From Propionivibrio sp. (lineage in GTDB: Bacteria > Pseudomonadota > Gammaproteobacteria > Burkholderiales > Rhodocyclaceae), in contig NZ_JAEUOI010000083.1 in the NCBI RefSeq assembly GCF_016790145.1, positions 1 through 61,908 of the forward strand: DNA of 61,908 nt. The letters are read 5' to 3'. Below are positions 1-13,120 of this stretch, piece by piece (the first letter of the stretch is position 1; every line of letters starts with the position of its first letter). The notes under the pieces are model-generated. The model did no database searches and was not told the DNA's origin. It worked only from the letters and a program-made list of their open reading frames with translations. Made by a program: the position numbers and the translations under genes.

Positions 1-2
1 TA

Positions 3-59
3 CAACAAGCGGTCGTGACCGCACCGGTGACGTACCGGGATGTGGTGAAAAAGGCTTGA
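3..59 (+). CDS. C-terminus of an unidentified protein (partial)
   Basis: Frame 3 is open from the window edge to a TGA at 57-59 and would encode the last 18 residues of a protein ending YRDVVKKA. The frame fits a gene that ends 28 bp before the LexA box of the next gene. Too little is present to name a family, and such a short open frame could be chance. Confidence 0.3.
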   Translation, partial: QQAVVTAPVTYRDVVKKA

Positions 60-87
60 CTGTTTGCCTCACTGGCATATCATTCAA

Positions 88-107
88 TACTGCTTATTTA
101 TCCAGTA
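88..107 (+). promoter_or_regulatory. SOS box (LexA operator) of lexA
   Basis: The 20-mer TACTGCTTATTTATCCAGTA is a dyad with perfect TACTG/CAGTA ends and a CTG-N10-CAG core. It closely resembles the Escherichia coli SOS box. It lies 68 bp before the probable lexA start codon, so the gene is most likely autoregulated. I saw one box, not the overlapping pair of E. coli lexA. Confidence 0.85.
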
Positions 108-175
108 CTCGCGATAACTGGAGCTAAGTGGATACCCCATACGAACATACAGTTAATGAACAGGAGGCCGCTGCC

Positions 176-778
176 ATGCTCAAACTCACCCCGCGACAAC
201 AGGAAATTCTCGATTTCATCAGGAACACCCTGGAGGTTCTCGGCGCGCCACCAACGCGGGCTGAAATCGCCAATGCCTTCGGTTTTGCTTCACACAATGC
301 GGCTGAAGAGCATCTCAAGGCGCTGGCCAGGAAGGGGGTGATCGTTCTCGAGCCCGGCTCGGCACGCGGTATCCGGCTGGTCGAACAACTTGGACTGCCG
401 CTGATCGGCAGCGTGGCGGCCGGCAGCCCGATCCTCGCGGTGGAAAACGTTCAGGGGCGTTATGCGCTCGATGCCAGCCTGTTCAAGCCGCGCGCTGATT
501 TTCTGTTGCGCGTGCGCGGTCTGTCGATGATCAATGCCGGCATTCTGGATGGTGACCTGCTGGCCGTACATCGTTGCAGTGAAGCCCGCAACGGTCAGAT
601 CGTCGTCGCCCGACTCGACGACAATGTAACCGTCAAGCGCTTTCGCCAGTTCGGAAACATTGTCGAACTGATTGCCGAGAATCCCGATTTCGACCCGATC
701 ATTGTCGATACGCGTGAGCAGTCCGTGGAGATTGAAGGCATTGCCGTCGGGCTGATTCGCGGAGGTGCTGCGATGTAG
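176..778 (+). CDS. lexA: LexA repressor / autopeptidase
   Basis: LexA represses the SOS DNA-damage regulon and cleaves itself when RecA-ssDNA filaments form. The product is 200 aa. The N-terminal winged helix (about 1-70) starts with [15 protein letters not shown]. The S24 peptidase domain follows, with the Ala82-Gly83 cleavage bond (VAAGSP), the nucleophile Ser117 (RGLSM) and the general base Lys154 (VTVKRF). These match the E. coli A84-G85, S119 and K156 arrangement. An in-frame GTG at 128 would add 16 residues. The ATG at 176 is preferred because AGGAGG lies at 162-167 with correct spacing and because the family begins at this point. The SOS box upstream shows autoregulation. Confidence 0.96.
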   Translation: MLKLTPRQQEILDFIRNTLEVLGAPPTRAEIANAFGFASHNAAEEHLKALARKGVIVLEPGSARGIRLVEQLGLPLIGSVAAGSPILAVENVQGRYALDASLFKPRADFLLRVRGLSMINAGILDGDLLAVHRCSEARNGQIVVARLDDNVTVKRFRQFGNIVELIAENPDFDPIIVDTREQSVEIEGIAVGLIRGGAAM

Positions 779-792
779 GGCTGACGCTCTGC

Positions 793-1437
793 TTAGTCGG
801 TGTATTCCTCAAGCAGGGCGCTAGTTTGAGGATGTTTGTTCTGTTTTGCGTAGAACAGGGGTGTTTTTCCATGTGCATCCTTGCTATCCGGGTCGGCACC
901 GCTCTCGATCAGGAATTTCGAGAGCCTGGGCTGCCCGGTAGCGGCGGCAAGGTGAAGTGCGGTCTGGCCGGCATCCGATTTGATATTGATGTCCGCATTT
1001 TTCTCCAGCAACAATTCGACCTCCTGCCTGCCGCCCGATAGCACCGCTGCGTGGAGTGGTGCCATGCCGATACGGTCCCTGGCATTGATATCCGCACCAC
1101 TGCCAATCAGGAGTTCGGTAGTTTTCGGGCGTCCGTAAAACGCCGCCATGTGCAGCGGCGTTCTGCCCAGCGCATCTCTGGAGTTGATTTCAGCGCCGGC
1201 TTCCAGCAGCGCCTTGATCGTCGCCAGATCGCCCTGTATAGCGGCTTTGGCGAGGGGGGATTCGGCTACCGGTGGTGCTTCACTATTGACCGGGGCGCCG
1301 ACATTTTCATCCTGCCTGTTGCATGCGATGATGTTCAGCGCAAGTCCGCCAAAAGCAATCACTGCTGCCAGTCGGAAGACTTCTGCGAGGCGGTGCGTAC
1401 GGCCGTCGGCGCGAAAAGTTTTGTCAAATCGTTTCAT
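793..1437 (-). CDS. Ankyrin-repeat lipoprotein
   Basis: The 214-aa protein has a basic N-terminus, a hydrophobic segment (about 22-38) and a lipobox-like IIAC ending at Cys39, so it is probably an exported lipoprotein, although the signal is longer than usual. From about residue 60 it consists of four ankyrin repeats with typical GRTPLHMAA, GMAPLHAAV, GQTALHLAA and GKTPLFYA turns. Ankyrin repeats bind proteins, and no partner can be read from the sequence. It converges with lexA (14 bp apart) and is transcribed alone, away from pyrG. There is no toxin or enzyme domain. Function unknown. Confidence 0.85.
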   Translation of the reverse strand: MKRFDKTFRADGRTHRLAEVFRLAAVIAFGGLALNIIACNRQDENVGAPVNSEAPPVAESPLAKAAIQGDLATIKALLEAGAEINSRDALGRTPLHMAAFYGRPKTTELLIGSGADINARDRIGMAPLHAAVLSGGRQEVELLLEKNADINIKSDAGQTALHLAAATGQPRLSKFLIESGADPDSKDAHGKTPLFYAKQNKHPQTSALLEEYTD

Positions 1438-1503
1438 GGGTGTCCAAGTGTTGCGCTTTGTCTTTAATCAGGCGTTAATCATAAACGATTGTAAGCAGGA
1501 TGA

Positions 1504-4061
<2,558 letters not shown>

Positions 4062-4149
4062 TCTCAACTGTTATCTGACGCGCGACAACCTGGGAGACCA
4101 GGGTCATAGCGGTGTCGGGTCATCGATAGTTTGCAGTAATTATCTTTAA

Positions 4150-5448
<1,299 letters not shown>

Positions 5449-5520
5449 GGAATGAGGCGTGAGGAGTCAGGTGAAAAGCCGGCGCAACGTTCGTCGCCTT
5501 TCCTCCTCACCCTGATCGCT
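5449..5520. repeat. Imperfect palindromic intergenic repeat, type A copy 1
   Basis: This fills the eno-ftsB gap. The left part shows a loose 7-bp period (GAGGAAT, GAGGCGT, GAGGAGT, CAGGTGA). The right part (5501-5519) is roughly complementary to the left. The block at 5461-5480 matches 16844-16863 in the iscS-iscU gap at 17 of 20 positions, so the two are copies of one repeat. Confidence 0.6.
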
Positions 5521-5530
5521 GGCTGAATTT

Positions 5531-5878
5531 ATGCGCTGGCTCTCTGTTGTGCTGGTCGCCGTGCTTTTGCTGTTGCAGTATCCGCTGTGGCTGGGCAAGG
5601 GCGGCTGGTTGCGGGTCTGGGATGTCGACCGTCAGTTGCACGAGCAGAAAGAAGTCAACAAAAAGCTCGAAGTGCGCAATGCAGGGCTGGATGCCGAAGT
5701 ACGTGATCTCAAGCAGGGATACGACGCCATCGAAGAGCGCGCGCGTTTCGAACTGGGTATGATCAAACAGGATGAGGTCTTCGTCCAGATCCCGGAAAAA
5801 TCCCTGCCGGAGAAATCGATGCCGGAGAAATCGATGCCGGAGAAACTCCCCGAGAAACCTGCTTCTGAAAAAAAATAG
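5531..5878 (+). CDS. ftsB: Cell division protein FtsB
   Basis: FtsB forms the FtsQ-FtsB-FtsL complex that links early and late divisome proteins and licenses septal peptidoglycan synthesis. The protein has a short cytoplasmic start, one membrane helix (about 4-20), a periplasmic leucine-zipper coiled coil (about 35-70, around [16 protein letters not shown]) and the conserved ERARFELGM segment. At 115 aa it is slightly longer than E. coli FtsB (103 aa). The extra length is a low-complexity PEKS/PEKP tail from about residue 88. It follows eno, the conserved place for ftsB. Confidence 0.92.
   Translation: MRWLSVVLVAVLLLLQYPLWLGKGGWLRVWDVDRQLHEQKEVNKKLEVRNAGLDAEVRDLKQGYDAIEERARFELGMIKQDEVFVQIPEKSLPEKSMPEKSMPEKLPEKPASEKK
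5792..5848 (+). repeat. 15-bp tandem repeat in the ftsB 3' end
   Basis: About 3.8 units of a 15-bp repeat with consensus CCGGAGAAATCGATG start at 5792, 5807, 5822 and 5837. Two central units are identical. They encode the PEKS(M/L) tail repeats. Copy number could vary between strains by slippage without breaking the frame. Confidence 0.85.
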
Positions 5879-5898
5879 AAATAGCAGGTTGTCGAACC

Positions 5899-6579
5899 CT
5901 ATTCGAGTTCGATTTGTCCGGAGACAGTTGCACTGACCTGCGACTCGCCGGCTTCCATCGGCATCGGGGCCGCGTCCGCTACCATGGCTTTGGCCGCGGC
6001 ACGGAACATCGGCTGAACGAATCTTCCGCTGGTATTCACCGAGAGCTGCTTGATGCGATAGGGTTTGCCCAGGGCGTCTGCAATCACCTTGGCGCGCGCC
6101 TTGAAAGCCGTGATGGCGTCAAGCATTGCTTCGTTTTCAGCCTTCTTGCGGGTTTCGGGAGAAGGTTGCAGGACTAGATTGGAGACAGCGAGCGAGGTCT
6201 GGAGTTTGCCAAGCAGTTCGGACAAAGCGGCGCTGTCGCCGGATTCCAGCGAAAGCTCCGAACGCATGCGCCACGCTTCGATCTTTCCGCCTTTCGAGTA
6301 GATCGGGTAAGTATTGGTGCCGCCGCTCTGCGTTTTTACGCCGGGGTAGGCCCTGGCGGTTTTCAGGGCGTCCGCGATCAAACTGTTGACCTGTCTGGAC
6401 AACTCGCCCGGCGTTGTTCCGGTGGCTTCTGCCGAGACCGTCACATGAACCAGATCGTTGACGGCGGGGCGGCTAGTTTCGGCTGAAAGTTCAACGATCA
6501 TCGGTGCTGCAAATGCCGGTACGGCGAGTATCAGGGCCAGCACGGGTAGCGTGCGCATTGATCGTAGAAGGGGTGTCAT
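5899..6579 (-). CDS. Periplasmic SIMPL-domain (DUF541) protein
   Basis: The 226-aa protein has a cleavable signal peptide (ending near AVPAFAAP). The SIMPL/DUF541 fold follows, recognisable by VHVTVSAEATG, the central KIEAWRMRSELSLES block and the C-terminal SATVSGQIELE strand. SIMPL proteins are periplasmic or secreted, and their biochemical role is poorly defined. The ATG at 6579 is preferred over the longer frame to 6609, because AAGGA precedes it and the signal peptide then has normal length. The gene converges with ftsB and is divergent from the peroxiredoxin gene across about 215 bp. Confidence 0.8.
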   Translation of the reverse strand: MTPLLRSMRTLPVLALILAVPAFAAPMIVELSAETSRPAVNDLVHVTVSAEATGTTPGELSRQVNSLIADALKTARAYPGVKTQSGGTNTYPIYSKGGKIEAWRMRSELSLESGDSAALSELLGKLQTSLAVSNLVLQPSPETRKKAENEAMLDAITAFKARAKVIADALGKPYRIKQLSVNTSGRFVQPMFRAAAKAMVADAAPMPMEAGESQVSATVSGQIELE

Positions 6580-6794
6580 GAATTTTCCTTGTCTGGATAC
6601 TCGAATCATTTCCGTTGCCTGCAGTCTATGGTTAGGTTTGATAAATTGCTCTGAAAGAAAAGCTTGCGTTTCCGTGTGGCTATTGTAGCGTGATGAAGGC
6701 TTCGATTTCTTCTAGTCAGATGCAGGAAGCTTGGTTAGAATCCGACTGCCCCTTTCGCTTTGCTGTGGATGAGTTGGTTCATTGAGGAGTCAAA

Positions 6795-7265
6795 ATGCTG
6801 AAAGTTGGTCAGGCGGCACCGATGTTCGTCCTCCCTGATGCGGATATGGTGCCCATTGATATTGCCCAGTTTCAAGGCAAGAATAATGTCATTCTATTTT
6901 TTTACCCGAGAGATGACACACCGGGCTGTACGCTTGAAGCAACCGATTTTTCCGATCATGAGGATGAGTTTTTGCGTCACGATTGCACCGTCATCGGCAT
7001 CAGCCGTGACGAGTGCATCAAGCACGCCGAGTTTCGCGACAAGCATGGTATTTCCGTTAGCCTGTTGTCGGATTCCGAGGGCGCGGCGTGCAAGCAGTAT
7101 GGTGTGTGGCAGGCGAAAGAAGTTGATGGTGTCAAAAGACACGGCATCGTGCGTTCGACTTTCGTCATCGACAAACAAGGCATTCTCCGCATCGCGCTTT
7201 ACGGAGTCAATGCCAAAGGCCACGCGCTGGATATTCTTCGCGTGGTGAAGGAACTCAATTCATGA
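6795..7265 (+). CDS. bcp: Peroxiredoxin of the Bcp/PrxQ family
   Basis: This thiol peroxidase reduces hydrogen peroxide and organic hydroperoxides in the cytoplasm. The 156-aa thioredoxin-fold protein has the peroxidatic Cys45 in FYPRDDTPGCT. Many PrxQ proteins have a resolving cysteine five residues later. Here that position is Thr, so a more distant Cys (in DCTV, RDEC or AACK) or a 1-Cys mechanism is implied. GAGGAG precedes the start. The stop overlaps the start of the next gene (ATGA), so the peroxidase and the isomerase are coupled. Confidence 0.92.
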   Translation: MLKVGQAAPMFVLPDADMVPIDIAQFQGKNNVILFFYPRDDTPGCTLEATDFSDHEDEFLRHDCTVIGISRDECIKHAEFRDKHGISVSLLSDSEGAACKQYGVWQAKEVDGVKRHGIVRSTFVIDKQGILRIALYGVNAKGHALDILRVVKELNS

Positions 7266-7756
7266 ATAGGCAAGTTGTAAGAAACACCGTCGTTACCCTC
7301 GACTACAGTGTAACCGACCCCGATGGTGAACTCGTCGATGCCGGTCAGGAACCGCTGGTATATCTGCACGGCGGTTACGATGATATTTTCCCGTTGATTG
7401 AAGAAGCCGTTCAGGAGAAAAGGATTGGTGAGTCGGTCGTTGTAAAAATGCAGCCGGACGATGCTTTCGGCGAGTACGATGCCGAACTGGTCCAGATTGA
7501 ACCTCGTACAGGTTTCCCCGAGGAGTTGCAGGTCGGCATGCAGTTCGAGGGCGTACCGGACAGTGGTGACGAGGACGATGTCATGATCTATCGCGTTACC
7601 GAAATTGCCGATGACAAAGTGGTGCTCGACGGCAATCATCCGTTGGCCGGTATGGCCCTGGTGTTTACCTGTACGGTGACTGATGTGCGCCCGGCCAGTG
7701 CGCAGGAGATCGAGCACGGGCATATCCACGAGGGTGATTGCGAGCACGACGACTGA
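7262..7756 (+). CDS. slyD: SlyD-type FKBP peptidyl-prolyl isomerase
   Basis: SlyD-like proteins catalyse prolyl isomerisation and act as folding chaperones. Those with a metal-binding tail also supply nickel to hydrogenases. The 164-aa protein has the FKBP strand LDYSVTDPDGELVD, the LVYLHGG loop with the inserted-in-flap (IF) chaperone domain (about 70-130), and NHPLAGM..FTCTVTDV. The C-terminus is only a short His/Asp/Cys-rich stretch (HGHIHEGDCEHDD), much smaller than the E. coli SlyD tail but still a possible metal site. It is translationally coupled to the peroxiredoxin upstream. Confidence 0.9.
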   Translation: MNRQVVRNTVVTLDYSVTDPDGELVDAGQEPLVYLHGGYDDIFPLIEEAVQEKRIGESVVVKMQPDDAFGEYDAELVQIEPRTGFPEELQVGMQFEGVPDSGDEDDVMIYRVTEIADDKVVLDGNHPLAGMALVFTCTVTDVRPASAQEIEHGHIHEGDCEHDD

Positions 7757-7825
7757 TCGGGAAAAGTGTCCGGCAACAAGGCAGAACAATGGCCGAGTTC
7801 CTGTTCAACACCAGGTTCTGAACAA

Positions 7826-8743
7826 TCAGTTTGTCTTGTAAGGCCGCGCTTCGAAGTGAAAGAGCGTCGGGGACTCACTGTCGATGATGACTTTCACCCA
7901 CCCCATGACGGGATAGCCAAAGCTTTCGACGCGGGTGAAATTGGCGATTGGCTCTTTTTTATCAGGGTGGCGTAAGGGATGGTCAATACGATGCCAGTGC
8001 GTGTCGCCGTGCAGGAGCAGTACCTGGCCCGGGAAGGCTAGCGTTTCGCTACGCAGGACATCAAGCAGTTCGCGATAGCCATTGTGGGCAAAGCCGGCAG
8101 TGAAGTGTTTGAAGCCGGGGTTGCCTTGCATGACGATGACGATGCCTGCGGATTTTTCGCGCCGTGCCTGGGCAAATCCCTGTTTGAGCCAATCGATCAC
8201 CTTCGGATTGCGCGACCGGTATTCATCGCCCGGCTCCTTGCTCACGCCAAAATTGTTGTTCGGACCGGGAACATTGAGCGATACGAAGAGTACCGGCCCC
8301 AGCCGCCAGCGAAGATGTTCCGGGAATGCAGCGGATTGCCGTTCGACCGGTATCCTGGTTTTTCCAAGGGAGAGCGGCTCGGCGAAGAAGATCTCGCGCA
8401 ACTTGCCCAGGCGCTCCAGTTCAGCGTAATGACCGGCATCCAGCAGTGTGCAGTCCGTCCACTCGTTGTCGCCAGGAACGAAGATGAACGGTAGCCTGGA
8501 GGCATTGAAAAGAGCATGGCGATCAAGAAAAATCTCGTCGCTGCATCGTTCATTGCTGCGCTTGAAATCTCCGGCATGGACAATGAGCTCGAGGTGTTCG
8601 GCGCCGATGTTGTCGATCATCGAGGGCAATTCGTGCCGCTCGTAGTCGCTGTAGGGTACGTCGCCGATCAGGGCAAAGCGCCAGGTTTCGGCGTGCACGC
8701 CGAAAGCCATAAGAAAACCAAGTGCAGCCAGAAGACCTTTCAA
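7826..8743 (-). CDS. Exported calcineurin-like metallophosphoesterase
   Basis: The 305-aa protein has an 18-residue signal peptide (ending FGVHAE) and the ordered metal-ligand motifs of the calcineurin-like superfamily: [24 protein letters not shown] and [10 protein letters not shown]. It should be a periplasmic or secreted phosphoesterase using two divalent metals. The substrate is not predictable from sequence. Its ATG overlaps the mutS stop codon by 4 nt, so it is probably translated from the mutS transcript despite having no obvious link to mismatch repair. Confidence 0.87.
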   Translation of the reverse strand: MKGLLAALGFLMAFGVHAETWRFALIGDVPYSDYERHELPSMIDNIGAEHLELIVHAGDFKRSNERCSDEIFLDRHALFNASRLPFIFVPGDNEWTDCTLLDAGHYAELERLGKLREIFFAEPLSLGKTRIPVERQSAAFPEHLRWRLGPVLFVSLNVPGPNNNFGVSKEPGDEYRSRNPKVIDWLKQGFAQARREKSAGIVIVMQGNPGFKHFTAGFAHNGYRELLDVLRSETLAFPGQVLLLHGDTHWHRIDHPLRHPDKKEPIANFTRVESFGYPVMGWVKVIIDSESPTLFHFEARPYKTN

Positions 8744-11304
8744 CGGTACAGCGCCTTGAGTTCGTAGAGTGCGTCGAGTGCCTGCTTCGGCGTCAACTCG
8801 TTGGGGTCGATGGTGGCCAGGTGTTCCAGGACCGGATCCGGCTTCGCTTCAGCCGGCTCCGGAATCGATGCAAAGAGATCCGGCTGCAGCGGATTGATCG
8901 ACGCGCGCTGCTCGAATTCACGCAATTGTCGTCGTGCCGCCTTGACCACCGATGCCGGAATGCCGGCCAGCGCGGCCACCTGGATACCGTAGCTCTGATT
9001 GGCCGGGCCTTCCTCGACGGCATGCAGGAAAACGATACGTTCGCCGTGTTCAACCGCATCGAGATGCACGTTGGCCAGATCGGAGTATTCGTTGGCGAGC
9101 AGGGTGAGCTCGAAGTAGTGCGTGGCGAACAGCGTCAGGGCGCGGTTTTTTTCGAGCAGATGGCGGCAGATGGCGAACGCCAGCGCCATGCCGTCAAAGG
9201 TCGAGGTGCCGCGCCCGACTTCATCCATCAGCACCAGGCTGTACTCGGTGGCATGGTGCAGGATGACCGCCGATTCAGTCATCTCGACCATGAAGGTCGA
9301 ACGTCCGGAAGCGAGATCGTCGGAGGCGCCGATGCGCGTGAATATCTGGTCGAGCGGGCCGAGGACGACGCGCCGGGCCGGTACGAAACTGCCAACGTGC
9401 GCCATCAGGGCGATCAGCGCCGTTTGCCGCATGTAGGTCGATTTGCCGCCCATGTTCGGGCCGGTGATCAGCAACAGGCGGCGCATGTCGTCCAGCCTGG
9501 TATCGTTGGCGATGAAGGACTCGCCGCCAGCCAGTTCACCCTCGACGACCGGGTGGCGACCGCCTTCGATCAACAGTCCGGGTTCTTCGGAAAACAAGGG
9601 CCGGCTGTAATTGCGCGTCAGGGCGATATCGGCGAAACAGGCGAGCAGATCGGTATGGGCCACGGCGCGGGCGATGTGCTGCAATTGCGGCAGATCGGCC
9701 TGCAAGCTTGCAAGCAGGCCCTCGTAGAGCACCTTCTCGCGCGCCAGCGCGCGCTCCCGGGCGGACAGTGCCTTGTCTTCGAAGGCCTTGAGTTCGGGCG
9801 TGATGTAGCGCTCGGCGTTTTTCAGTGTCTGCCGGCGGCGGTAGTCATCCGGTACCCTGGCGGCGTTGGCGTTGGTAATCTCGATGTAGAAACCATGCAC
9901 GCGGTTGTACTCGACCTTCAGGTTGGCTATGCCGCTACGCTCGCGTTCGCGCGCTTCGAGTCCGACGAGGAAGCTGCCACAGTTGTCGTTCAGAGCGCGC
10001 AGTTCGTCGAGATCGGCATCGAAGCCATTGGCGATGACGCCTCCGTCGCGGATCAATGCGGCGGGTTCCGGCAGAATGCTGCGTTTCAGAAGGTCAAGTA
10101 CGGCAGCAGGCGTGGCCAGCTCGGCGTGTAGTTCGGCAAGCAGCGGCGCCGGCGAGGCATTCAGCGGTGCGCGCAGTTCAGCTAGCCGGTGCAGACTGTC
10201 GCGCAGGCCGGAGAGATCTCGCGGGCGAGCGCTGTAAAGCGCTATACGACCGGCAATGCGTTCGATGTCGGCAAAGCCGCGCAGCGCCAGACGCAACTCA
10301 CGCAGGGATCGGCCACCGTCATCGAGCAGGATTTCGACTGCCGCATGGCGCGCTGCCGGAACGGCCGGGTCGCGGAACGGATGGTGCAGAGCATGGCGCA
10401 ACAAGCGCGCGCCCATCGAGGTGATGCAGGTATCGAGCAGGCTGCACAGCGTCGGCGACGGCTGGCCGCGCAGTGTTTCGGTGAGTTCGAGGTTGCGCCG
10501 GGTCGCCGTGTCGAGACCAAGAAAAGTGCCGTCGCGTTCGACGTTGAGAGCCTGCACATGCGGCAGGGCACGAGTTTGCGTCGCCTGGGCATAGCGCAAC
10601 AGGGCTCCGGCGGCAGCAATCCCCGAGCGCAAGCCCTCGGCGCCAAAACCGGAGAGCGACGCCGTGCGGAAATGCGTGCACAGCTCGCGCGTCGCGGCTT
10701 CACTGTCGAAATGCCAGTCCGGCTGGCGGGTGAGCGCGGCCTCCGGAGTGAAGGGCAACTGGAGGCTTTCGGCGATGACGATTTCAGACGGGCGGATGCG
10801 ATCAAGTGTGCTTGCAAGTTTTTCGAAACTGACTTCGGATACTCGAAACTCGCCGCTCGCCAGATTGAGCCAGGCCAATCCGGTGGCTTGCCGGTTTACG
10901 GCCACGGCCAGCAGCAGAATGTCGCGTTTCTCGTCGACTAGCGCGGCGTCGGTCAGCGTACCGGGGGTGACAATGCGTGCCACGGCTCGTTCGACCGGCC
11001 CCTTGCTGGTTGCCGGGTCACCAATCTGCTCACAGATCACGACCGATTCGCCGAGTTTGACCAGGCGGGCAAGGTACTGTTCGACGGCGTGGTAGGGCAC
11101 ACCGGCCATCTTGATCGGCGTGCCGGCGCTTTGCCCGCGCGTGGTCAGCGTGATGTCGAGCAGGCGAGCGGCTTTCTCGGCATCATCAAAGAACAGCTCG
11201 TAAAAATCGCCCATCCGGTAAAACAGCAGCAGACCCGGATGCTGTGCCTTGAGGCGCAGGTACTGCTGCATCATTGGGGTGTGGTTTTCGAGATCATCAA
11301 GCAT
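8740..11304 (-). CDS. mutS: DNA mismatch repair protein MutS
   Basis: MutS recognises base mismatches and small loops and, with MutL, triggers strand-directed repair. The 854-aa protein has the mismatch-reading Phe-X-Glu (F34-Y-E36 in GDFYELFF), the connector and lever domains, Walker [10 protein letters not shown] at about 611-619 and Walker [16 protein letters not shown], then a helix-turn-helix tail. The start was set at [16 protein letters not shown]. The longer frame to 11505 adds low-complexity sequence without similarity. The lone partner downstream is the exported phosphoesterase, which overlaps by 4 nt. Confidence 0.97.
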   Translation of the reverse strand: MLDDLENHTPMMQQYLRLKAQHPGLLLFYRMGDFYELFFDDAEKAARLLDITLTTRGQSAGTPIKMAGVPYHAVEQYLARLVKLGESVVICEQIGDPATSKGPVERAVARIVTPGTLTDAALVDEKRDILLLAVAVNRQATGLAWLNLASGEFRVSEVSFEKLASTLDRIRPSEIVIAESLQLPFTPEAALTRQPDWHFDSEAATRELCTHFRTASLSGFGAEGLRSGIAAAGALLRYAQATQTRALPHVQALNVERDGTFLGLDTATRRNLELTETLRGQPSPTLCSLLDTCITSMGARLLRHALHHPFRDPAVPAARHAAVEILLDDGGRSLRELRLALRGFADIERIAGRIALYSARPRDLSGLRDSLHRLAELRAPLNASPAPLLAELHAELATPAAVLDLLKRSILPEPAALIRDGGVIANGFDADLDELRALNDNCGSFLVGLEARERERSGIANLKVEYNRVHGFYIEITNANAARVPDDYRRRQTLKNAERYITPELKAFEDKALSARERALAREKVLYEGLLASLQADLPQLQHIARAVAHTDLLACFADIALTRNYSRPLFSEEPGLLIEGGRHPVVEGELAGGESFIANDTRLDDMRRLLLITGPNMGGKSTYMRQTALIALMAHVGSFVPARRVVLGPLDQIFTRIGASDDLASGRSTFMVEMTESAVILHHATEYSLVLMDEVGRGTSTFDGMALAFAICRHLLEKNRALTLFATHYFELTLLANEYSDLANVHLDAVEHGERIVFLHAVEEGPANQSYGIQVAALAGIPASVVKAARRQLREFEQRASINPLQPDLFASIPEPAEAKPDPVLEHLATIDPNELTPKQALDALYELKALYR

Positions 11305-11348
11305 GTTTTTACCTGAAGACGGGTTGGCGGATGAGCCCCTCTTCTGGA

Positions 11349-12158
11349 TCAGGCTTGCAGCGCCGGTGTGCGGTAGCCGTCGATGACTTGCAGGAGCTGC
11401 GAGAAAACCTTGGGCGTGCCGGCAATGACGTTGCCCGTTTCCAGATAGTTCTGGTTTCCGGAAAGGTCGCTGACCAGACCGCCGGCTTCCGTGATGAGCA
11501 GGCATCCGGCGGCAATATCCCAGGGCGACAGACCGAATTCCCAGAAGCCGTCGAAGCGGCCACAGGCCACGTAGGCCAGGTCGAGCGAGGCCGCACCGGG
11601 GCGGCGAATACCGGAAGTGCGTTGCGTGAGCTCCTTGAAAATGCCGATGTAGGCGTCAAAGTGGTCGAAAATGCGGTACGGGAATCCGGTGCCGAGCAGC
11701 GCGTCTTCCAGCTTCAGGCATTTGGTGACGCGAATGCGGCGTTCGTTGAGGAAGGCGCCACCGCCTTTGCTGGCCGTAAACATTTCATTGCGCGTGGTGT
11801 CGAAAACGACGGCCTGATTGGGTTGTCCCTTGTGCGTCAGACCAATGGATACGGCGTACTGAGGGAAGCCGTGGATGAAATTGGTTGTGCCGTCGAGCGG
11901 ATCGATGATCCACTGATACTCGGCGCCAGCGCCTTTGCCGGCGGTGTGTCCCGACTCTTCTGCTAGAATCCCATAGTCAGGATAGGCCTCGCGCAACACC
12001 TCGATAATGGCGGCTTCAGCGGCTTTATCCACTTCCGTGACATAGTCGCTTTGCTGCTTGGTTGTTATCTTGAGGTGTTCAATATCATTCGCGGCGCGGT
12101 TGATGATCTGGCTGGCGCGGCGAGCGGCCTTGACCATGATATTCAGAGCTGGATGCAT
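11349..12158 (-). CDS. suhB: Inositol-1-monophosphatase family protein SuhB
   Basis: SuhB hydrolyses inositol phosphates and also works as a Nus-associated factor in ribosomal RNA antitermination. The 269-aa protein has the lithium-sensitive metal site motifs: [22 protein letters not shown] and [15 protein letters not shown]. The ATG at 12158 ([14 protein letters not shown]) matches the family start. A TTG five codons upstream is possible. It is divergent from trmJ across 78 bp, an arrangement seen in related bacteria. Confidence 0.94.
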   Translation of the reverse strand: MHPALNIMVKAARRASQIINRAANDIEHLKITTKQQSDYVTEVDKAAEAAIIEVLREAYPDYGILAEESGHTAGKGAGAEYQWIIDPLDGTTNFIHGFPQYAVSIGLTHKGQPNQAVVFDTTRNEMFTASKGGGAFLNERRIRVTKCLKLEDALLGTGFPYRIFDHFDAYIGIFKELTQRTSGIRRPGAASLDLAYVACGRFDGFWEFGLSPWDIAAGCLLITEAGGLVSDLSGNQNYLETGNVIAGTPKVFSQLLQVIDGYRTPALQA

Positions 12159-12236
12159 AGGTGTCTTTAACAATCCGACGGGCGGCCAGTGCTTGCTGGT
12201 TCCGCCCGGTTCGTTTGAGGAATCGCGTATTCTAAT

Positions 12237-13016
12237 ATGAACCAGACTGCAACGTTGCCTTCTCCGTCCTTGCCCGGGGATAACCGGCTCGAAAAAATCC
12301 GCATCGTGCTATCGCACACCAGCCATCCGGGCAATATCGGTGCGGTAGCGCGGGCAATGAAAACAATGGGCTTGTCGCGCCTGACTCTGGTTAATCCGAA
12401 ATGTTTTCCTGACGACGAAGCCATGAGACGCGCGGTTGGGGCAGACGACATTCTGCAGCGAGCGACGGTCTGCCGTAGTCTTGATGCCGCATTGGCCGAT
12501 ACGGTCATTGCTTTTGCCGTTTCGGCGCGTCATCGCAACCTGGGTCCGGCGCCCAGGTCGGCGCGCGAGGCCGCCCCCGAGGTTCTGGCATTGACCGGCA
12601 GTGGCGAGGTAGCACTGGTTTTTGGCAACGAGACGGCGGGTCTGTCCAATGCCGAAGTACAGCGTTGTCAGCGAACGGTTTTCATTCCCGCCAATCCTGA
12701 TTACACCTCGCTCAACCTCGCTTCGGCGGTTCAGTTGATTTGCTACGAACTGCGTATGACGGCATTTGACGGTTCTCCTCCGGTATTCACCAAGGTGATT
12801 CCCTTCGCCTCGCAGCGCGCCACCAACGACGAAGTCGAGCGTTTCCACGCGCACCTTGAGCGCGTCATGATCGCTGCCGGATTTCTCGTTCCGCAGCAAC
12901 CAAAGCGGTTGATGCCCAAGCTGCGCCGTCTTTTTGCCCGTGCGGAACTTGAGCGCGACGAGATCAACATCCTGCGCGGTATCCTCGATGCCGTGGAAAA
13001 AAGGATGGGCCATTGA
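12237..13016 (+). CDS. trmJ: tRNA (cytidine/uridine-2'-O-)-methyltransferase TrmJ
   Basis: TrmJ methylates the 2'-OH of nucleotide 32 in the anticodon loop of several tRNAs using SAM. The 259-aa SPOUT-class protein has the RNA-contacting VLSHTSHPGNIGAVARAMK block near the N-terminus. The trefoil-knot motifs are VALVFGNETAGLSN, VFIPANPDYTSLNLASAVQ and a C-terminal helical extension. It opens the trmJ-cysE-isc run. The about 100 bp before cysE suggests cysE has its own promoter. Confidence 0.94.
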   Translation: MNQTATLPSPSLPGDNRLEKIRIVLSHTSHPGNIGAVARAMKTMGLSRLTLVNPKCFPDDEAMRRAVGADDILQRATVCRSLDAALADTVIAFAVSARHRNLGPAPRSAREAAPEVLALTGSGEVALVFGNETAGLSNAEVQRCQRTVFIPANPDYTSLNLASAVQLICYELRMTAFDGSPPVFTKVIPFASQRATNDEVERFHAHLERVMIAAGFLVPQQPKRLMPKLRRLFARAELERDEINILRGILDAVEKRMGH

Positions 13017-13120
13017 TCCGGTGGCTATGAAGCGCCGAGCAATAATGTTGTAATAAATGTTGATAGAATCAGTCGGGTATTCTAGAATTACCCCTTCGAT
13101 CATTATGGAAAACAAATTTC

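Noticed and set aside
4089-4102. Hairpin CCTGG-GAGA-CCAGG between kdsA and eno
   Set aside because: No T-run follows and the stem is short, so I did not call a terminator.
8722-10131. Plus-strand open frame (469 codons) opposite mutS
   Set aside because: Sense mutS is unmistakable; the opposite frame has no domain or start context.
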